DNA of 64,000 nt from NCBI RefSeq assembly GCF_002288005.1, contig NZ_CP016771.1, positions 496,001 through 560,000 on the forward strand, given 5' to 3'. The position numbers and the translations under genes were made by a program. Numbering within the stretch: position 1 is the first letter of the stretch; each line of letters opens with the position of its first letter. Of this stretch, positions 1-9,118 are shown in pieces. Below the pieces are notes generated by a model. It did no database searches. It saw only the letters and a program-made list of their open reading frames with translations, and was not told the DNA's origin. Source of the stretch: Candidatus Nanopelagicus hibericus. GTDB lineage: Bacteria > Actinomycetota > Actinomycetes > Nanopelagicales > Nanopelagicaceae.

Positions 1-326
1 GCATTGGATTAACCGATGTTGCTGCCGAGAAGGTTTCATCTTTACTAAAGCAAGAGGGCAGAGATGATCTAAGTCTTAGAGTTGCAGTACAACCGGGTGG
101 TTGTTCTGGACTTCGCTACCAACTCTACTTCGATGATCGCAGCTTGGATGGGGACACTGTTGTTGAGTTTGGTGCTGCCAAGGTGAAGGTTGTTACTGAC
201 AAGATGAGTACACCTTATTTAATGGGTGCCAAAATTGATTTTGTGGACACTATCGAAAAGCAGGGCTTTACTATCGATAATCCAAACGCTCAGGGTTCAT
301 GTGCCTGTGGCGATTCATTTAACTAA
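1..326 (+). CDS. erpA: A-type iron-sulfur cluster carrier (ErpA/IscA family), 5' truncated by window
   Basis: The reading frame is open from base 3 and the start lies before the window, so about 107 C-terminal residues are visible. A-type carriers deliver Fe-S clusters to apo-enzymes in the cytoplasm. The three conserved cysteines are visible: one in a GGCSG motif near base 110, and a CAC pair just before the C-terminal GDSFN tail. This is the complete ligand set of the HesB/IscA/ErpA family. The gene ends 14 bases before the AdoK-like kinase, and an erpA next to this kinase and ctaC is a familiar actinobacterial order. The specific name ErpA rather than IscA is inferred from that context. 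Confidence 0.9.
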   Translation, partial: IGLTDVAAEKVSSLLKQEGRDDLSLRVAVQPGGCSGLRYQLYFDDRSLDGDTVVEFGAAKVKVVTDKMSTPYLMGAKIDFVDTIEKQGFTIDNPNAQGSCACGDSFN

Positions 327-340
327 AGTTTAAATCTCTG

Positions 341-1330
341 ATGAAGGTGGCGGTCGCCGGCTCAGTCGGTGGCGACCACATAATGAGTTTCGGTGGCAAG
401 TTCACCGACTCACTAGTTGCTGGCTCGCTTTCAAAAGTTTCACTCTCATTTTTAGTAGACACCTTGCAGATCAGACGTGGTGGTTGTGGCGCCAATATTT
501 CATTTGGAATGGGGGCGCTAGGGCTTAATCCAATATTAATTGCTGCAGTTGGAAAAGATTGGGTTGATTATCAAGCTTGGCTAAACCGACATGGCGTTGA
601 TACCTCACATGTTCTAGTCTCAAAAACCCTGCATACTGCAACATTTATGGTGACAACCGATACTGAGTTAAATCAGATTGCATCTTTCTTCCCAGGGGCA
701 ATGAGTGAGGCGAGAAATATTGAGTTAGCACCAATTATCGCTAAAACTGGAAAGTTTGATCTGCTAGTTATTTCACCAGATGATCCACAAGCAATGATGG
801 CTTACTCCCAGATGGCTAGGGATCTGAAAATTCCAGTGGCGGCAGATCCATCACAGCAGTTAGCCCGGATGGATGGCAAAGAGATTGCCCAGTTAATCGA
901 TGGCGCAAAGTATCTATTCTTAAATGAGTACGAATTAGCACTTGCGATTCAAAAGACTGGCTGGACTGACCGACAATTATTTGATCGCGTGCAGGTGAGA
1001 GTAGTAACGCTGGGATCAAAGGGTGCGCAAATTGAAGAACATGGCAAAGAGACAATTTATGTCGGGGTACCAAAAGAGAAGGCGAAGTTAGATCCCACTG
1101 GCGTCGGTGATAATTTTCGTTCCGGTTTTATTGCTGGCCTTGCTTGGGGTTTATCTCATGAGAGGTGTGGTCAATTAGGTTCCATGCTTGCTACTTACTG
1201 TATTGAAACTACAGGAACGCAGGAGTATCACTTCACCAAGGATGAATTTTTAAGCAGATTTGAGGTTGCTTACGGCAAATCAGGTGCAGATGAGGTTAAG
1301 CCTCATCTCAATGTCAGATTAGTTGGCTAA
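341..1330 (+). CDS. PfkB-family carbohydrate/adenosine kinase (AdoK/CbhK-like)
   Basis: This 329-residue protein is a ribokinase-fold (PfkB) kinase that phosphorylates a sugar or nucleoside with ATP in the cytoplasm. The N-terminal glycine-rich strand starts at residue 1. An RGGCGAN substrate-loop motif lies near residue 46. The C-terminal signature DPTGVGDNFR begins at residue 251 and places the catalytic aspartate at about 257. The segments around 'SFFPGAMSEARNI' and 'ADPSQQLARM' match the mycobacterial adenosine kinase AdoK as I recall it, and the corynebacterial CbhK lies in the same place beside ctaC. Adenosine is therefore the likeliest substrate, but this is inference. The gene follows erpA by 14 bases and probably shares its transcript. 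Confidence 0.88.
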   Translation: MKVAVAGSVGGDHIMSFGGKFTDSLVAGSLSKVSLSFLVDTLQIRRGGCGANISFGMGALGLNPILIAAVGKDWVDYQAWLNRHGVDTSHVLVSKTLHTATFMVTTDTELNQIASFFPGAMSEARNIELAPIIAKTGKFDLLVISPDDPQAMMAYSQMARDLKIPVAADPSQQLARMDGKEIAQLIDGAKYLFLNEYELALAIQKTGWTDRQLFDRVQVRVVTLGSKGAQIEEHGKETIYVGVPKEKAKLDPTGVGDNFRSGFIAGLAWGLSHERCGQLGSMLATYCIETTGTQEYHFTKDEFLSRFEVAYGKSGADEVKPHLNVRLVG

Positions 1331-1332
1331 TT

Positions 1333-2385
1333 TCATCGAAGCTTTGCAACAGTAATTTTTAATGCCTGACAAAATTCCTTCACCATTTTCTCACTGATAT
1401 CTTTATGAATAGTCAATCGTAAGTTACCGGCGATTGGCCGGCCCATGGCGGCGAGTACATGACTAGGTTGCATATCTGCAGACTTACAAGCTGAGCCCGA
1501 GTCAACTGCAAAACCTAACTCCTCCAAGGCGAGCAATGCTCGGTCTGCCTCGATACCTTTAATACTAAATGAAACAAACTTGGGCAGGCTTTCTGCAGAT
1601 GATGCAATATCAACATCAGCAATCTCACTTTTGATAAATGCAATGATCTGTTGCTTCAATTGTGATCGGATATCAATTTCTTTTAAGTAATTTTCTAGAG
1701 CAACGGCGCTAGCTAGGGCCAGTGGAATTGAGAATGTGCCTGGAGTGCGGGTTAAATCATTGTGGGGAAGGGGATTGCGCCATTTTTCAGCGGACTTAAT
1801 CACTAACACTCCTAAGCCTGCTGGCCCTTGCCAACTGGCACTATCAAAGAGTGCTGTTTGATATTCAAATTCTGGCAGGTGATCAACGCCGCTTGCGGTG
1901 CAATCCGCGAAGATCAGTGCTTGCTTTTTAATTACTTTTTGAAGGTTACCACTCTCACCATTAGCAACCTGCCAGCAGATCACATCTTGTGGGCCACAGG
2001 TGAAATCTGCAATCTCACCATTACCATCGACTGGTAAGCAGGTGGTTGATCTGCCTAAGTTTTGTTCAGTAGTTGCAACGGCAAAAATTTTTTGACGGTC
2101 TATTTTTGAATAATACAATTTGCTCTCAGCTTTTAATAGGCCAGTAATTCCTAATTGAAAACCAAGATCAACCTCTCCTAGAAACTCAATCTCATCTGGG
2201 CGGGCATTTAACGCGGTTGCAAAAGTTTGCCTTACCTGTTGCAGCAAAATGGCGGCTTGACGTGAGGTGTTGTTTAATTTGTTTGGATCTGCCCACCCGT
2301 TAGTAAAAAACTCAGATAATAGGGATAATGCAGCAGGGTGTAGCACTCTTTCCTGCTGAAAATCGGCTGTGATGCGAACCACCAA
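1333..2385 (-). CDS. Cysteine desulfurase-like class V aminotransferase fold protein lacking the PLP lysine
   Basis: The 350-residue protein aligns end to end with the NifS/IscS-like proteins found beside ctaC in actinobacteria. The usual S-A-H-K-W-G-G-P segment holding the Schiff-base lysine reads S-A-S-W-Q-G-P here (codons at about 1822-1845), so His-Lys is replaced by one Ser. The histidine that normally stacks on PLP is also absent (TTEQNLG region), and the N-H-E motif reads N-G-E. The mobile-loop cysteine survives in SGSACKSADMQPSHVLAAMG. It therefore looks like a pseudo-enzyme that kept a persulfide-type cysteine. There is no frameshift, and the length is normal. The start is TTG at 2385 or GTG at 2382. 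It is divergent from ctaC across a palindromic spacer and ends 2 bases from the kinase stop. Confidence 0.8.
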   Translation of the reverse strand: MVVRITADFQQERVLHPAALSLLSEFFTNGWADPNKLNNTSRQAAILLQQVRQTFATALNARPDEIEFLGEVDLGFQLGITGLLKAESKLYYSKIDRQKIFAVATTEQNLGRSTTCLPVDGNGEIADFTCGPQDVICWQVANGESGNLQKVIKKQALIFADCTASGVDHLPEFEYQTALFDSASWQGPAGLGVLVIKSAEKWRNPLPHNDLTRTPGTFSIPLALASAVALENYLKEIDIRSQLKQQIIAFIKSEIADVDIASSAESLPKFVSFSIKGIEADRALLALEELGFAVDSGSACKSADMQPSHVLAAMGRPIAGNLRLTIHKDISEKMVKEFCQALKITVAKLR

Positions 2386-2392
2386 TTACCCC

Positions 2393-2430
2393 TAACCTTC
2401 TGCGTACGACATAGCAATGGCAGAAGGTTA
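2393..2430. promoter_or_regulatory. Perfect 11-bp inverted repeat in the ctaC divergent intergenic region
   Basis: The arm TAACCTTCTGC (2393-2403) is repeated in inverse, GCAGAAGGTTA (2420-2430), with a 16-nt spacer. The right arm overlaps the first two bases of the putative ctaC -10 hexamer. The position fits an operator for a dimeric regulator controlling ctaC and possibly the divergent gene. No regulator is identified. A transcribed hairpin is less likely because the proposed ctaC transcript starts downstream. Confidence 0.5.
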
Positions 2431-2434
2431 TCCT
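2429..2434 (+). promoter_or_regulatory. Putative leaderless -10 box of ctaC
   Basis: TATCCT lies 7 nt before the ctaC ATG. No Shine-Dalgarno sequence is present, so transcription probably starts at or next to the start codon. Confidence 0.5.
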
Positions 2435-2441
2435 TATCCCC

Positions 2442-3209
2442 ATGAGCCCGCTTGCTGGTAAATCTTCACTTCTACCACTGGCATTACTCCCATTATTAAC
2501 AGCCTGTTCTAAAGCAGATGTTTCCGGTCTTGGTTTTGAAGAGGGAATTTCAAGTGTAAATGACGCCTCATTGTCACTTTGGCAAGGAGCTTGGATTGCA
2601 GCCGCAGTGGTGGGTGTATTTACATTGATCTTGATTTTATGGCCAGTATTTTTCCATCGCAAGAAAGATGAGAGTTTTCCTAAGCAAACTCAATACAACA
2701 TTCCAGTAGAGGTTGCATACACGGTAATTCCATTTATCATCGTGGCGGTACTTTTTTACTTTACCGTACAACGCGAATCCAAGATTGTGAAAATTACTCC
2801 AGACGCGCAAGTCTCACACTTTATTGATGTGCTTGGATTTCAATGGTCATGGCAGTTTAAGTATCGCGACGCAGGTGAATACAAGAGTGCAACAGTTACT
2901 GGGACTCCCGCTCAGCCTCCTACCTTGTATTTGCCTCAAGGAGAAAAGGTCCGCTTTACTTTGGATGCCAATGATGTGGTTCACGGGTTTTGGATCCCTG
3001 CTTTCATGATTCAGATGCAGAATCTGCCCGGTGTGACCAACAAACTAGAGTTCACGGCAAATAAGCTGGGAACCTACCCAGGTCGATGCAATATATTATG
3101 CGGAAGAAATCACTCACAGATGTTATTTTCTGTGAAGGTGGTAACGCCAGCAGAGTATGAGCAGTATCTACAAGGTTTAGTAGCCGAAGAGAAAGCAGCA
3201 GTTGCATGA
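2442..3209 (+). CDS. ctaC: Cytochrome c oxidase subunit II
   Basis: Subunit II of the aa3-type oxidase, 255 residues, accepts electrons from cytochrome c1 at the CuA centre on the outer membrane face. A signal sequence ends in a lipobox (LLTAC, Cys near residue 22). Two membrane segments follow (about 50-70 and 88-108), then the cupredoxin domain. CuA ligands are visible as His181, Cys216, Cys220, His224 and Met227. The usual C-x-E-x-C is C-N-I-L-C, so the glutamate that gives a backbone carbonyl to CuA and a side chain to the Mg/Mn site in other oxidases is an isoleucine. The gene overlaps ctaD by 4 bases (ATGA). It has a leaderless-type promoter. Confidence 0.95.
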   Translation: MSPLAGKSSLLPLALLPLLTACSKADVSGLGFEEGISSVNDASLSLWQGAWIAAAVVGVFTLILILWPVFFHRKKDESFPKQTQYNIPVEVAYTVIPFIIVAVLFYFTVQRESKIVKITPDAQVSHFIDVLGFQWSWQFKYRDAGEYKSATVTGTPAQPPTLYLPQGEKVRFTLDANDVVHGFWIPAFMIQMQNLPGVTNKLEFTANKLGTYPGRCNILCGRNHSQMLFSVKVVTPAEYEQYLQGLVAEEKAAVA

Positions 3210-4867
3210 CAACCTACGCGCAACGACCCGTAATTTCTGCCTCGCCATCCGCGCCACTGCCAACTTCAAAGGGACGCTTGCTAGTCAAGTGGCTTACCTC
3301 AACTGACCACAAAACAATTGGGTACCTCTATTTAATTACCTCATTCACTTGGTTCTTGATCGCTGGTTTAATGGCATTACTACTACGTGGTGAGTTAGCT
3401 CGACCAGGAATGCAATTTTTGAGTAATGAGCAGTACAACCAGATATTTACTATGCACGGCACCATCATGCTCTTAATGTTTGCCACACCATTATTTGTTG
3501 GTTTTGCTAATGTAATTATGCCGCTGCAAATTGGCGCCGCCGATGTGGCATTCCCAAGATTAAATATGCTTTCATACTGGTTGTATTTATTTGGTGGCAC
3601 TATTGCGTTCATCGGTTTTATCACCCCAGGCGGCGCAGCATCCTTTGGTTGGACTGCATACGCTCCATTATCCAGCGTGGAGTACTCACCCGGTATTGGC
3701 GCAGACCTTTGGTTAATTGGGCTTGCGATTGGTGGTTTGGGAACAATTCTTGGTGGCGTTAATTTTGTAACCACAATTTTAACTATGCGCGCACCTGGAA
3801 TGACGATGTTTAGAATGTCTATTTTTTCTTGGAACGTACTTTTAACTTCAATTTTGGTTTTGATCGCATTCCCACCACTTGCAGCAGCTTTCTTAGCACT
3901 TGAATCTGATCGCTTATTTGGCTCACATATCTTTGATCCCGCAAACGGCGGAGCGATGTTGTGGCAGCATTTATTCTGGTTCTTTGGTCACCCTGAGGTT
4001 TATATATTAGCGTTGCCATTTTTTGGTATTGCTACTGAAATTTTGCCAGTCTTTAGTCGTAAACCTATTTTTGGTTATAAAGGATTAATTGCCGCAACCA
4101 TTGCAATTGCAGCTTTGTCTGTGGCGGTTTGGGCTCACCATATGTATGCAAGTGGGCAGGTGCTCTTGCCATTCTTCTCATTTATGACATTTTTGATTGG
4201 TGTGCCAACTGGGGTTAAATTCTTTAATTGGATCGGCACCATGTGGCGAGGATCGGTCACTTTTGAGACACCGATGCTTTTTGTTCTTGGCTTTTTGATT
4301 ACCTTCTTATTTGGTGGGATTACTGGAATCATCTTGGCCAGTCCACCACTTGATTTTGCAGTTTCAGCCTCCTACTTCGTAGTTGCTCACTTTCACTATG
4401 TCTTATTTGGCACTGTGGTATTTGCTATGTTCGCTGGCTTCTATTTCTGGTGGCCAAAGATGACTGGTCGAATGTTGGATGAAACCTTAGGAAAGATTCA
4501 CTTCTGGACATTGTTCTTTGGATTCCACATTACATTTTTGATTCAGCACTGGTTAGGGATAAAAGGCTTTCCACGTAGATACGCCGATTATTTAGCCTCA
4601 GACGGATTTACCTTCATGAATATGGTCTCAACTGTTGGCTCAGGCTTGCTCGCACTTTCCATGATTCCATTTTTCTTAAATTTGTGGCAATCCCGAACTA
4701 GCCCAAAGGTGACAAGTGATGATCCTTGGGGACACGGCTCATCTTTAGAGTGGGCAACCTCTTGCCCACCGCCTCGACATAATTTTACTTCGATGCCAAG
4801 GATTCGTAGTGAGCGTCCAGCTTTTGATCTGCATTACCCACACATGGCGGAAAAAGCGACCCACTAA
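3206..4867 (+). CDS. ctaD: Cytochrome c oxidase subunit I
   Basis: This is the 553-residue catalytic subunit holding heme a, heme a3 and CuB. The heme a ligands are His84 (MHGTIM) and the second histidine of A-H-F-H-Y (His397). His395 of the same motif binds heme a3. CuB is bound by His262 of GHPEVY, with Tyr266 cross-linkable, and by His311-His312. The D-channel entry aspartate ([11 protein letters not shown]) and the glutamate of HPEVY are both present, so this is an A-type heme-copper oxidase. Twelve hydrophobic segments span the chain. The gene is translationally coupled to ctaC and overlaps ctaF by one base. Confidence 0.97.
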   Translation: MTTYAQRPVISASPSAPLPTSKGRLLVKWLTSTDHKTIGYLYLITSFTWFLIAGLMALLLRGELARPGMQFLSNEQYNQIFTMHGTIMLLMFATPLFVGFANVIMPLQIGAADVAFPRLNMLSYWLYLFGGTIAFIGFITPGGAASFGWTAYAPLSSVEYSPGIGADLWLIGLAIGGLGTILGGVNFVTTILTMRAPGMTMFRMSIFSWNVLLTSILVLIAFPPLAAAFLALESDRLFGSHIFDPANGGAMLWQHLFWFFGHPEVYILALPFFGIATEILPVFSRKPIFGYKGLIAATIAIAALSVAVWAHHMYASGQVLLPFFSFMTFLIGVPTGVKFFNWIGTMWRGSVTFETPMLFVLGFLITFLFGGITGIILASPPLDFAVSASYFVVAHFHYVLFGTVVFAMFAGFYFWWPKMTGRMLDETLGKIHFWTLFFGFHITFLIQHWLGIKGFPRRYADYLASDGFTFMNMVSTVGSGLLALSMIPFFLNLWQSRTSPKVTSDDPWGHGSSLEWATSCPPPRHNFTSMPRIRSERPAFDLHYPHMAEKATH

Positions 4868-5268
4868 TGAAAACTAGTTGGATCCTATTTGTTGGTCTTT
4901 CATTATTTTATGTAATCCTGGCGGTAATTTATTGGCAGGTTGGCGGGGAGCCAGTAGGAATTACTGCTATTTCTTTAAGTGCAGGACTTGCATTAATCGT
5001 TGGATTTTATCTTTGGTTTACCAGCCGTAGATTGGGAAATTTACTACCAGAAGACAATCAACAAGGTGAAATAGCAGATTCAGCTGGTGAGATTGGATTT
5101 TTCTCACCCCACTCATGGTGGCCGCTACCAGTTGCATTGTCAGCATGCGCGATGGGTGTTGGATTAGTTATTGGCTGGTGGTTAGTCCTTATTGCACTGG
5201 GTAGTTTATTAATTTCGATTTTAGGTTTTGTTTTGGAGTATGAACGTCCTTCTAGCTCTGTTCATTAA
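4867..5268 (+). CDS. ctaF: Actinobacterial cytochrome c oxidase subunit IV
   Basis: A 133-residue membrane protein beginning on the last base of the ctaD stop codon. It has two N-terminal hydrophobic segments (about residues 5-24 and 31-51), a polar loop, and a hydrophobic pair near 88-122. This pattern, the length and the position after ctaD match the small subunit IV found only in actinobacterial aa3 oxidases, where it stabilises the bc1-aa3 supercomplex. The sequence itself is weakly conserved in this family, so the call leans on layout. Confidence 0.88.
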   Translation: MKTSWILFVGLSLFYVILAVIYWQVGGEPVGITAISLSAGLALIVGFYLWFTSRRLGNLLPEDNQQGEIADSAGEIGFFSPHSWWPLPVALSACAMGVGLVIGWWLVLIALGSLLISILGFVLEYERPSSSVH

Positions 5269-5270
5269 TT

Positions 5271-5729
5271 ATGAAAGAAAGAGCGCAGATAGTAGATACT
5301 GGCGTCCCGCTTTTCTTTAAAGCACAAATTGAAATCAACGCACCAGCCAAAAAAATCTTTGATTTTATTTCAATTCCGGCAAATCATCCACTTATGGATG
5401 GCTCAGGAATGGTTAAAGGAACTTTAATGGGGCCTGCTCAGCTTTATCTTGGCGCTAAATTTGGCATGAAGATGAAGCTTGGAGTGCCCTATTTTATTAA
5501 AAACCAAGTAATTGAATTTCAAGAAGGCAAAGTGATTGCATGGCGACATCTGTTGCATAATGTTTGGCGTTATGAGTTAACTGAGATTGATGCCAATACA
5601 ACCGTTGTCTGTGAGAGTTGGGATGGCCGCCAAGCACGGTCTAAGTGGTGGGTCTCTGACTCCGGAGATTGGGTACCAAAAGCAATGGCGAAGACATTGG
5701 TGAAGTTAAAAGGATTAATGCAGGGATGA
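5271..5729 (+). CDS. SRPBCC (START/polyketide cyclase-like) family protein
   Basis: A 152-residue soluble protein starting 2 bases after ctaF. The opening 'FFKAQIEINAPAKKIFDFIS' is the first strand and helix of the SRPBCC helix-grip fold, and the chain ends in the long amphipathic C-terminal helix typical of the fold (WVPKAMAKTLVKLKGL). Members bind hydrophobic ligands, and no catalytic residue can be assigned. The gene sits in a tight run ctaC-ctaD-ctaF-this-putA, with a 4-base ATGA overlap to putA. A link to respiration or lipid handling is only suggested by position. Confidence 0.75.
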   Translation: MKERAQIVDTGVPLFFKAQIEINAPAKKIFDFISIPANHPLMDGSGMVKGTLMGPAQLYLGAKFGMKMKLGVPYFIKNQVIEFQEGKVIAWRHLLHNVWRYELTEIDANTTVVCESWDGRQARSKWWVSDSGDWVPKAMAKTLVKLKGLMQG

Positions 5730-8700
5730 GTAAACCCATTACCACAGATCCTCAAATCGACAGGTTAGCGATAGCTGCAGTTGAAACTGCTCGGACATTA
5801 ATAGCTGAGTCTGCTCCAAATTTAAAGCGTTATGACAGAGCAAACAGAAAGAGATTCACCCGATTATTTAAGGATCCAAAAGCTATTTCCGTGACGGTCT
5901 CATTAACTGATGAAGTCATGCGAATTTCTTCAGCCAAAGATTCAGTGCGGATTTTAAGAAATGCTGCAAAGGATGCTTCAATCGCCGGATTTGGATTACT
6001 TAACACCTTTGGCTTAAAACTAATTGCATTGGTTTCTAGGGTGCTGCCAAGGCCAGTGCTTTTTGCGGTACACACCCAGGTAAAACTTTTATCAAAGGGA
6101 ATTATTCTGCCAGCAGAGAGCAAACAGCTAGCACGGCAAATTAAAAAACGGGGTAAAAAAGGCATCAGATTAAATATAAATGTATTGGGTGAGGCGGTAT
6201 TGGGTGAGGCTGAGGCTAATGAAAGATTTGAGCGAGTGGTACAGATGATGCAGCGAAGTGAGGTTGATTATGTATCAGTCAAACTCTCATCCGTAGCTAG
6301 TCAGATAATTGCATTAGATCGCGAAGGAACTTTAGAGCGAGTTTGTGAAAAATTGCGCCTGATATATCGAACCTCAATATCCTCTAAAACTTTTGTCAAT
6401 TTAGATATGGAGGAGTTTAGAGATCTACGTTTGACTGTAGATGCTTTCAAGTTGGTGTTAAGTGAGGGTGAGTTCAAGGATTTATATGCTGGCTTAGTTT
6501 TACAGGCCTATTTACCAGAATCTCATGAGGTTTTTGCAGAGCTGGTCGAGTGGGCATTACAGCGCAATACACAATCAGGTGGTGTAATAAAAATTAGATT
6601 AGTAAAGGGCGCTAATTTAGCGATGGAGAAAGCTGAAGCTGAGTTACATGGCTGGGTGGCAGCGCCATATAAATCAAAGGCAGATGTTGATGCCTCTTAC
6701 TCAAGATTGCTTGATACTGCACTGCGACCAGAGCATGCCAAAGCGGTAAGAATTGGGGTTGCCAGTCATAATCTTTTTCATATTGCATTTGCGCTAGAGA
6801 TTGCAAAGGCTCGAAATGTAATGGAGCAGTTAGATCTCGAGATGCTTGAGGGAATGGCAAATCCAGAGGCACTGGCAATCGCTAAGCGTTCAATGCGCAT
6901 TTTGCTCTATGCACCAGTCACTAGAGGAGATGATTTTGCCTCCGCTGTTGCTTATTTGGTTCGTCGTTTAGATGAAAATACCGCGATTGAAAATTATCTC
7001 CGCTCCTCATTTGAAATTGGAAGCGATCCAGAGATATTCACCGAGCAATCGAAACGATTTTTAACCAGTGCAACTGAACGCCATCAGATCTCAACCCAAA
7101 GTATTCGCCATCAAAGTAATGATTTTGTGATTACAGATCAGTTTGAGAATGCGCCAAACGCTGATATTACCAATCTAGATTTTCTCTCCAAATTAGATAA
7201 AGAGATTGGTTCAGTTTTAAAGCGATCAATTGAAAATATTCCGATTGTGATTGATGGCAAAGAGATTTTTGATCGAAACCTGATTGAGGGTAATGATCCC
7301 GGCGATAATGGCAAGGTTTGGTACAAGTATTGCGTAGCAAAATCGACTGATATTGATGCAGCGATTAAGGTTGCAAATAAATCTTTTAAAGATTGGAATG
7401 AATTAGGTGCGCTGAAGCGAGCTGAGGTTTTAAAGAAATTCTCCAAGATTGCTTATGCTGAACAGGAAAAAACTATTGCGATCATGACCCGCGATGCAGG
7501 CAAAACAGTTTCAGAGGCGGATCCTGAGGTGTCTGAAGCTATTGATTTTGCCAACTACTACGCTTTATCAGCCATCTCATTAGATTTAGAACGCGAATCT
7601 TCACCAGTTGGGGTGGTAGTAGTTGTGCCGCCTTGGAATTTTCCTTATGCAATTCCTACCGGTGGGATCTGTGCGGCGCTGGCTGCTGGCAATTCAGTGA
7701 TTTTCAAGTCAGCCCCTGAAACAGTTGCCACCTCTTGGCACTTAGTAAATCAATTATGGAAAGCAGGAGTGCCAAAAAATGTGCTGCAATTTGTTTCAAC
7801 TGAAGATAACGAGGTTGGTCAGTCTTTGATCACCAATGATGGGGTTAGCGCAGTCATCTTAACTGGCGGATATAGCACCGCTTTATTATTTTCTTCTTGG
7901 AGAAATGAATTAAATCTACTAGCAGAGACAAGTGGTAAAAATTCAATGGTTCTAACTGCCTGTTGTGACATAGATGTTGCGGTGAAGGATCTTGTGCAGT
8001 CTGCTTTTGGACATGCAGGCCAGAAATGTTCTGCAGCATCCTTGGCAATAGTTGATAAAAGTATCTATCAAAACCCAAATTTTATTAAGCAGTTAATTGA
8101 TGCGGTGAGATCATTAAAAGTTGGGGCGGGATATAGCTACTCAACTACGGTTGGTCCCATAATAAAAAATGCCGAAGCCGGATTGCAGCGAGCACTAACT
8201 CAATTAGATGAAGGGGAGCAGTGGCTGCTAAAACCAGAACAATTAGATGAGGCGGGTCTGCTTTGGTCACCGGGTGTGAAAACTAACATCAAAGCTGGCT
8301 CTTGGTCCCACCTTAATGAGTGGTTTGGACCTGTGCTTGGAATTATGGTTTCACCAGATTTACAAACTTCAGTAATTTGGCACAATGCCACAGATTATGG
8401 ATTGACTGCTGGAATTCAATCTTTAGATGCCGCTGAGTGTGAGTACTGGATAGAAAATGTTGAGGCTGGGAATCTTTATGTTAATCGGGGCGTAACCGGG
8501 GCGGTTGTAAATCGACAACCATTTGGTGGTTGGAAGAAAAGTTCAGTCGGGGCAACTGCTAAAGCTGGGGGTGCAAATTATGTTGCCACATTGCGCAATT
8601 GGAACCAGATGAAACACTTTTTACCAATGAAAGAGGCGGCAAATAAATGGCTTAAATCAGTGGGGGGATTGGCAATTGATCACACCAGCCTTAACGTCGA

Positions 8701-9115
8701 ACAAAATCTTCAAAGATATCGCCAGTATAAACAAGGCTTCTTGATCAGAATAGAAAGCGGGACCAGTAAAGATGAGTTGGATTTTCTTAGTTGGCTTAAG
8801 AATGATTTGGGAGTAATTACAAGATTAAGTAGTGATTCTTTGATTCCTCGATTGCCTAATCTGGTGGTAGAAAGCGTTGAAGAGTTTGCTCAGCATGCTA
8901 AGGAGTTTGATCGAGTCAGGTGGTTATCAGCAGAGATCCCTCCGGTGTATGAACTTATGAAAAATGGCATCTCATGTGATCGCCGCCCAATCACTTTGCG
9001 AGGTGATATTGAGATAGTTCGTTGGTTCCTTGAACAGAGTGTTTCAATTACACAACATAGGTATGGCAATACCAATGCTGGACCGAAGCCCTCTTGCTCA
9101 GCACTTAAGTTTTAA
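5726..9115 (+). CDS. putA: Bifunctional proline dehydrogenase / L-glutamate gamma-semialdehyde dehydrogenase
   Basis: This two-step enzyme oxidises proline to pyrroline-5-carboxylate with FAD, feeding the quinone pool, and then to glutamate with NAD. The start is ATG 5726, which overlaps the preceding stop by 4 bases. An upstream in-frame ATG at 5669 would overlap 61 bases and is less likely. The 1129-residue chain has a proline dehydrogenase barrel at roughly residues 60-440, an aldehyde dehydrogenase domain at about 500-960 with Glu734 (AETSG) and catalytic Cys768 (GHAGQKCSAAS), and a C-terminal extension of about 150 residues. No DNA-binding RHH domain is present, so it should not self-regulate. 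It ends 3 bases from the convergent qcrB stop. Confidence 0.93.
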   Translation: MSKPITTDPQIDRLAIAAVETARTLIAESAPNLKRYDRANRKRFTRLFKDPKAISVTVSLTDEVMRISSAKDSVRILRNAAKDASIAGFGLLNTFGLKLIALVSRVLPRPVLFAVHTQVKLLSKGIILPAESKQLARQIKKRGKKGIRLNINVLGEAVLGEAEANERFERVVQMMQRSEVDYVSVKLSSVASQIIALDREGTLERVCEKLRLIYRTSISSKTFVNLDMEEFRDLRLTVDAFKLVLSEGEFKDLYAGLVLQAYLPESHEVFAELVEWALQRNTQSGGVIKIRLVKGANLAMEKAEAELHGWVAAPYKSKADVDASYSRLLDTALRPEHAKAVRIGVASHNLFHIAFALEIAKARNVMEQLDLEMLEGMANPEALAIAKRSMRILLYAPVTRGDDFASAVAYLVRRLDENTAIENYLRSSFEIGSDPEIFTEQSKRFLTSATERHQISTQSIRHQSNDFVITDQFENAPNADITNLDFLSKLDKEIGSVLKRSIENIPIVIDGKEIFDRNLIEGNDPGDNGKVWYKYCVAKSTDIDAAIKVANKSFKDWNELGALKRAEVLKKFSKIAYAEQEKTIAIMTRDAGKTVSEADPEVSEAIDFANYYALSAISLDLERESSPVGVVVVVPPWNFPYAIPTGGICAALAAGNSVIFKSAPETVATSWHLVNQLWKAGVPKNVLQFVSTEDNEVGQSLITNDGVSAVILTGGYSTALLFSSWRNELNLLAETSGKNSMVLTACCDIDVAVKDLVQSAFGHAGQKCSAASLAIVDKSIYQNPNFIKQLIDAVRSLKVGAGYSYSTTVGPIIKNAEAGLQRALTQLDEGEQWLLKPEQLDEAGLLWSPGVKTNIKAGSWSHLNEWFGPVLGIMVSPDLQTSVIWHNATDYGLTAGIQSLDAAECEYWIENVEAGNLYVNRGVTGAVVNRQPFGGWKKSSVGATAKAGGANYVATLRNWNQMKHFLPMKEAANKWLKSVGGLAIDHTSLNVEQNLQRYRQYKQGFLIRIESGTSKDELDFLSWLKNDLGVITRLSSDSLIPRLPNLVVESVEEFAQHAKEFDRVRWLSAEIPPVYELMKNGISCDRRPITLRGDIEIVRWFLEQSVSITQHRYGNTNAGPKPSCSALKF

Positions 9116-9118
9116 TAC

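Noticed and set aside
3328-3774. 148-codon minus-strand open frame inside ctaD
   Set aside because: Shadow of ctaD with no promoter, ribosome binding site or recognisable domain.
5669-5725. Upstream in-frame ATG extending putA by 19 residues
   Set aside because: It would overlap the preceding gene by 61 bases. ATG 5726 gives the 4-base ATGA overlap seen at many junctions here, and the extra residues have no family counterpart.
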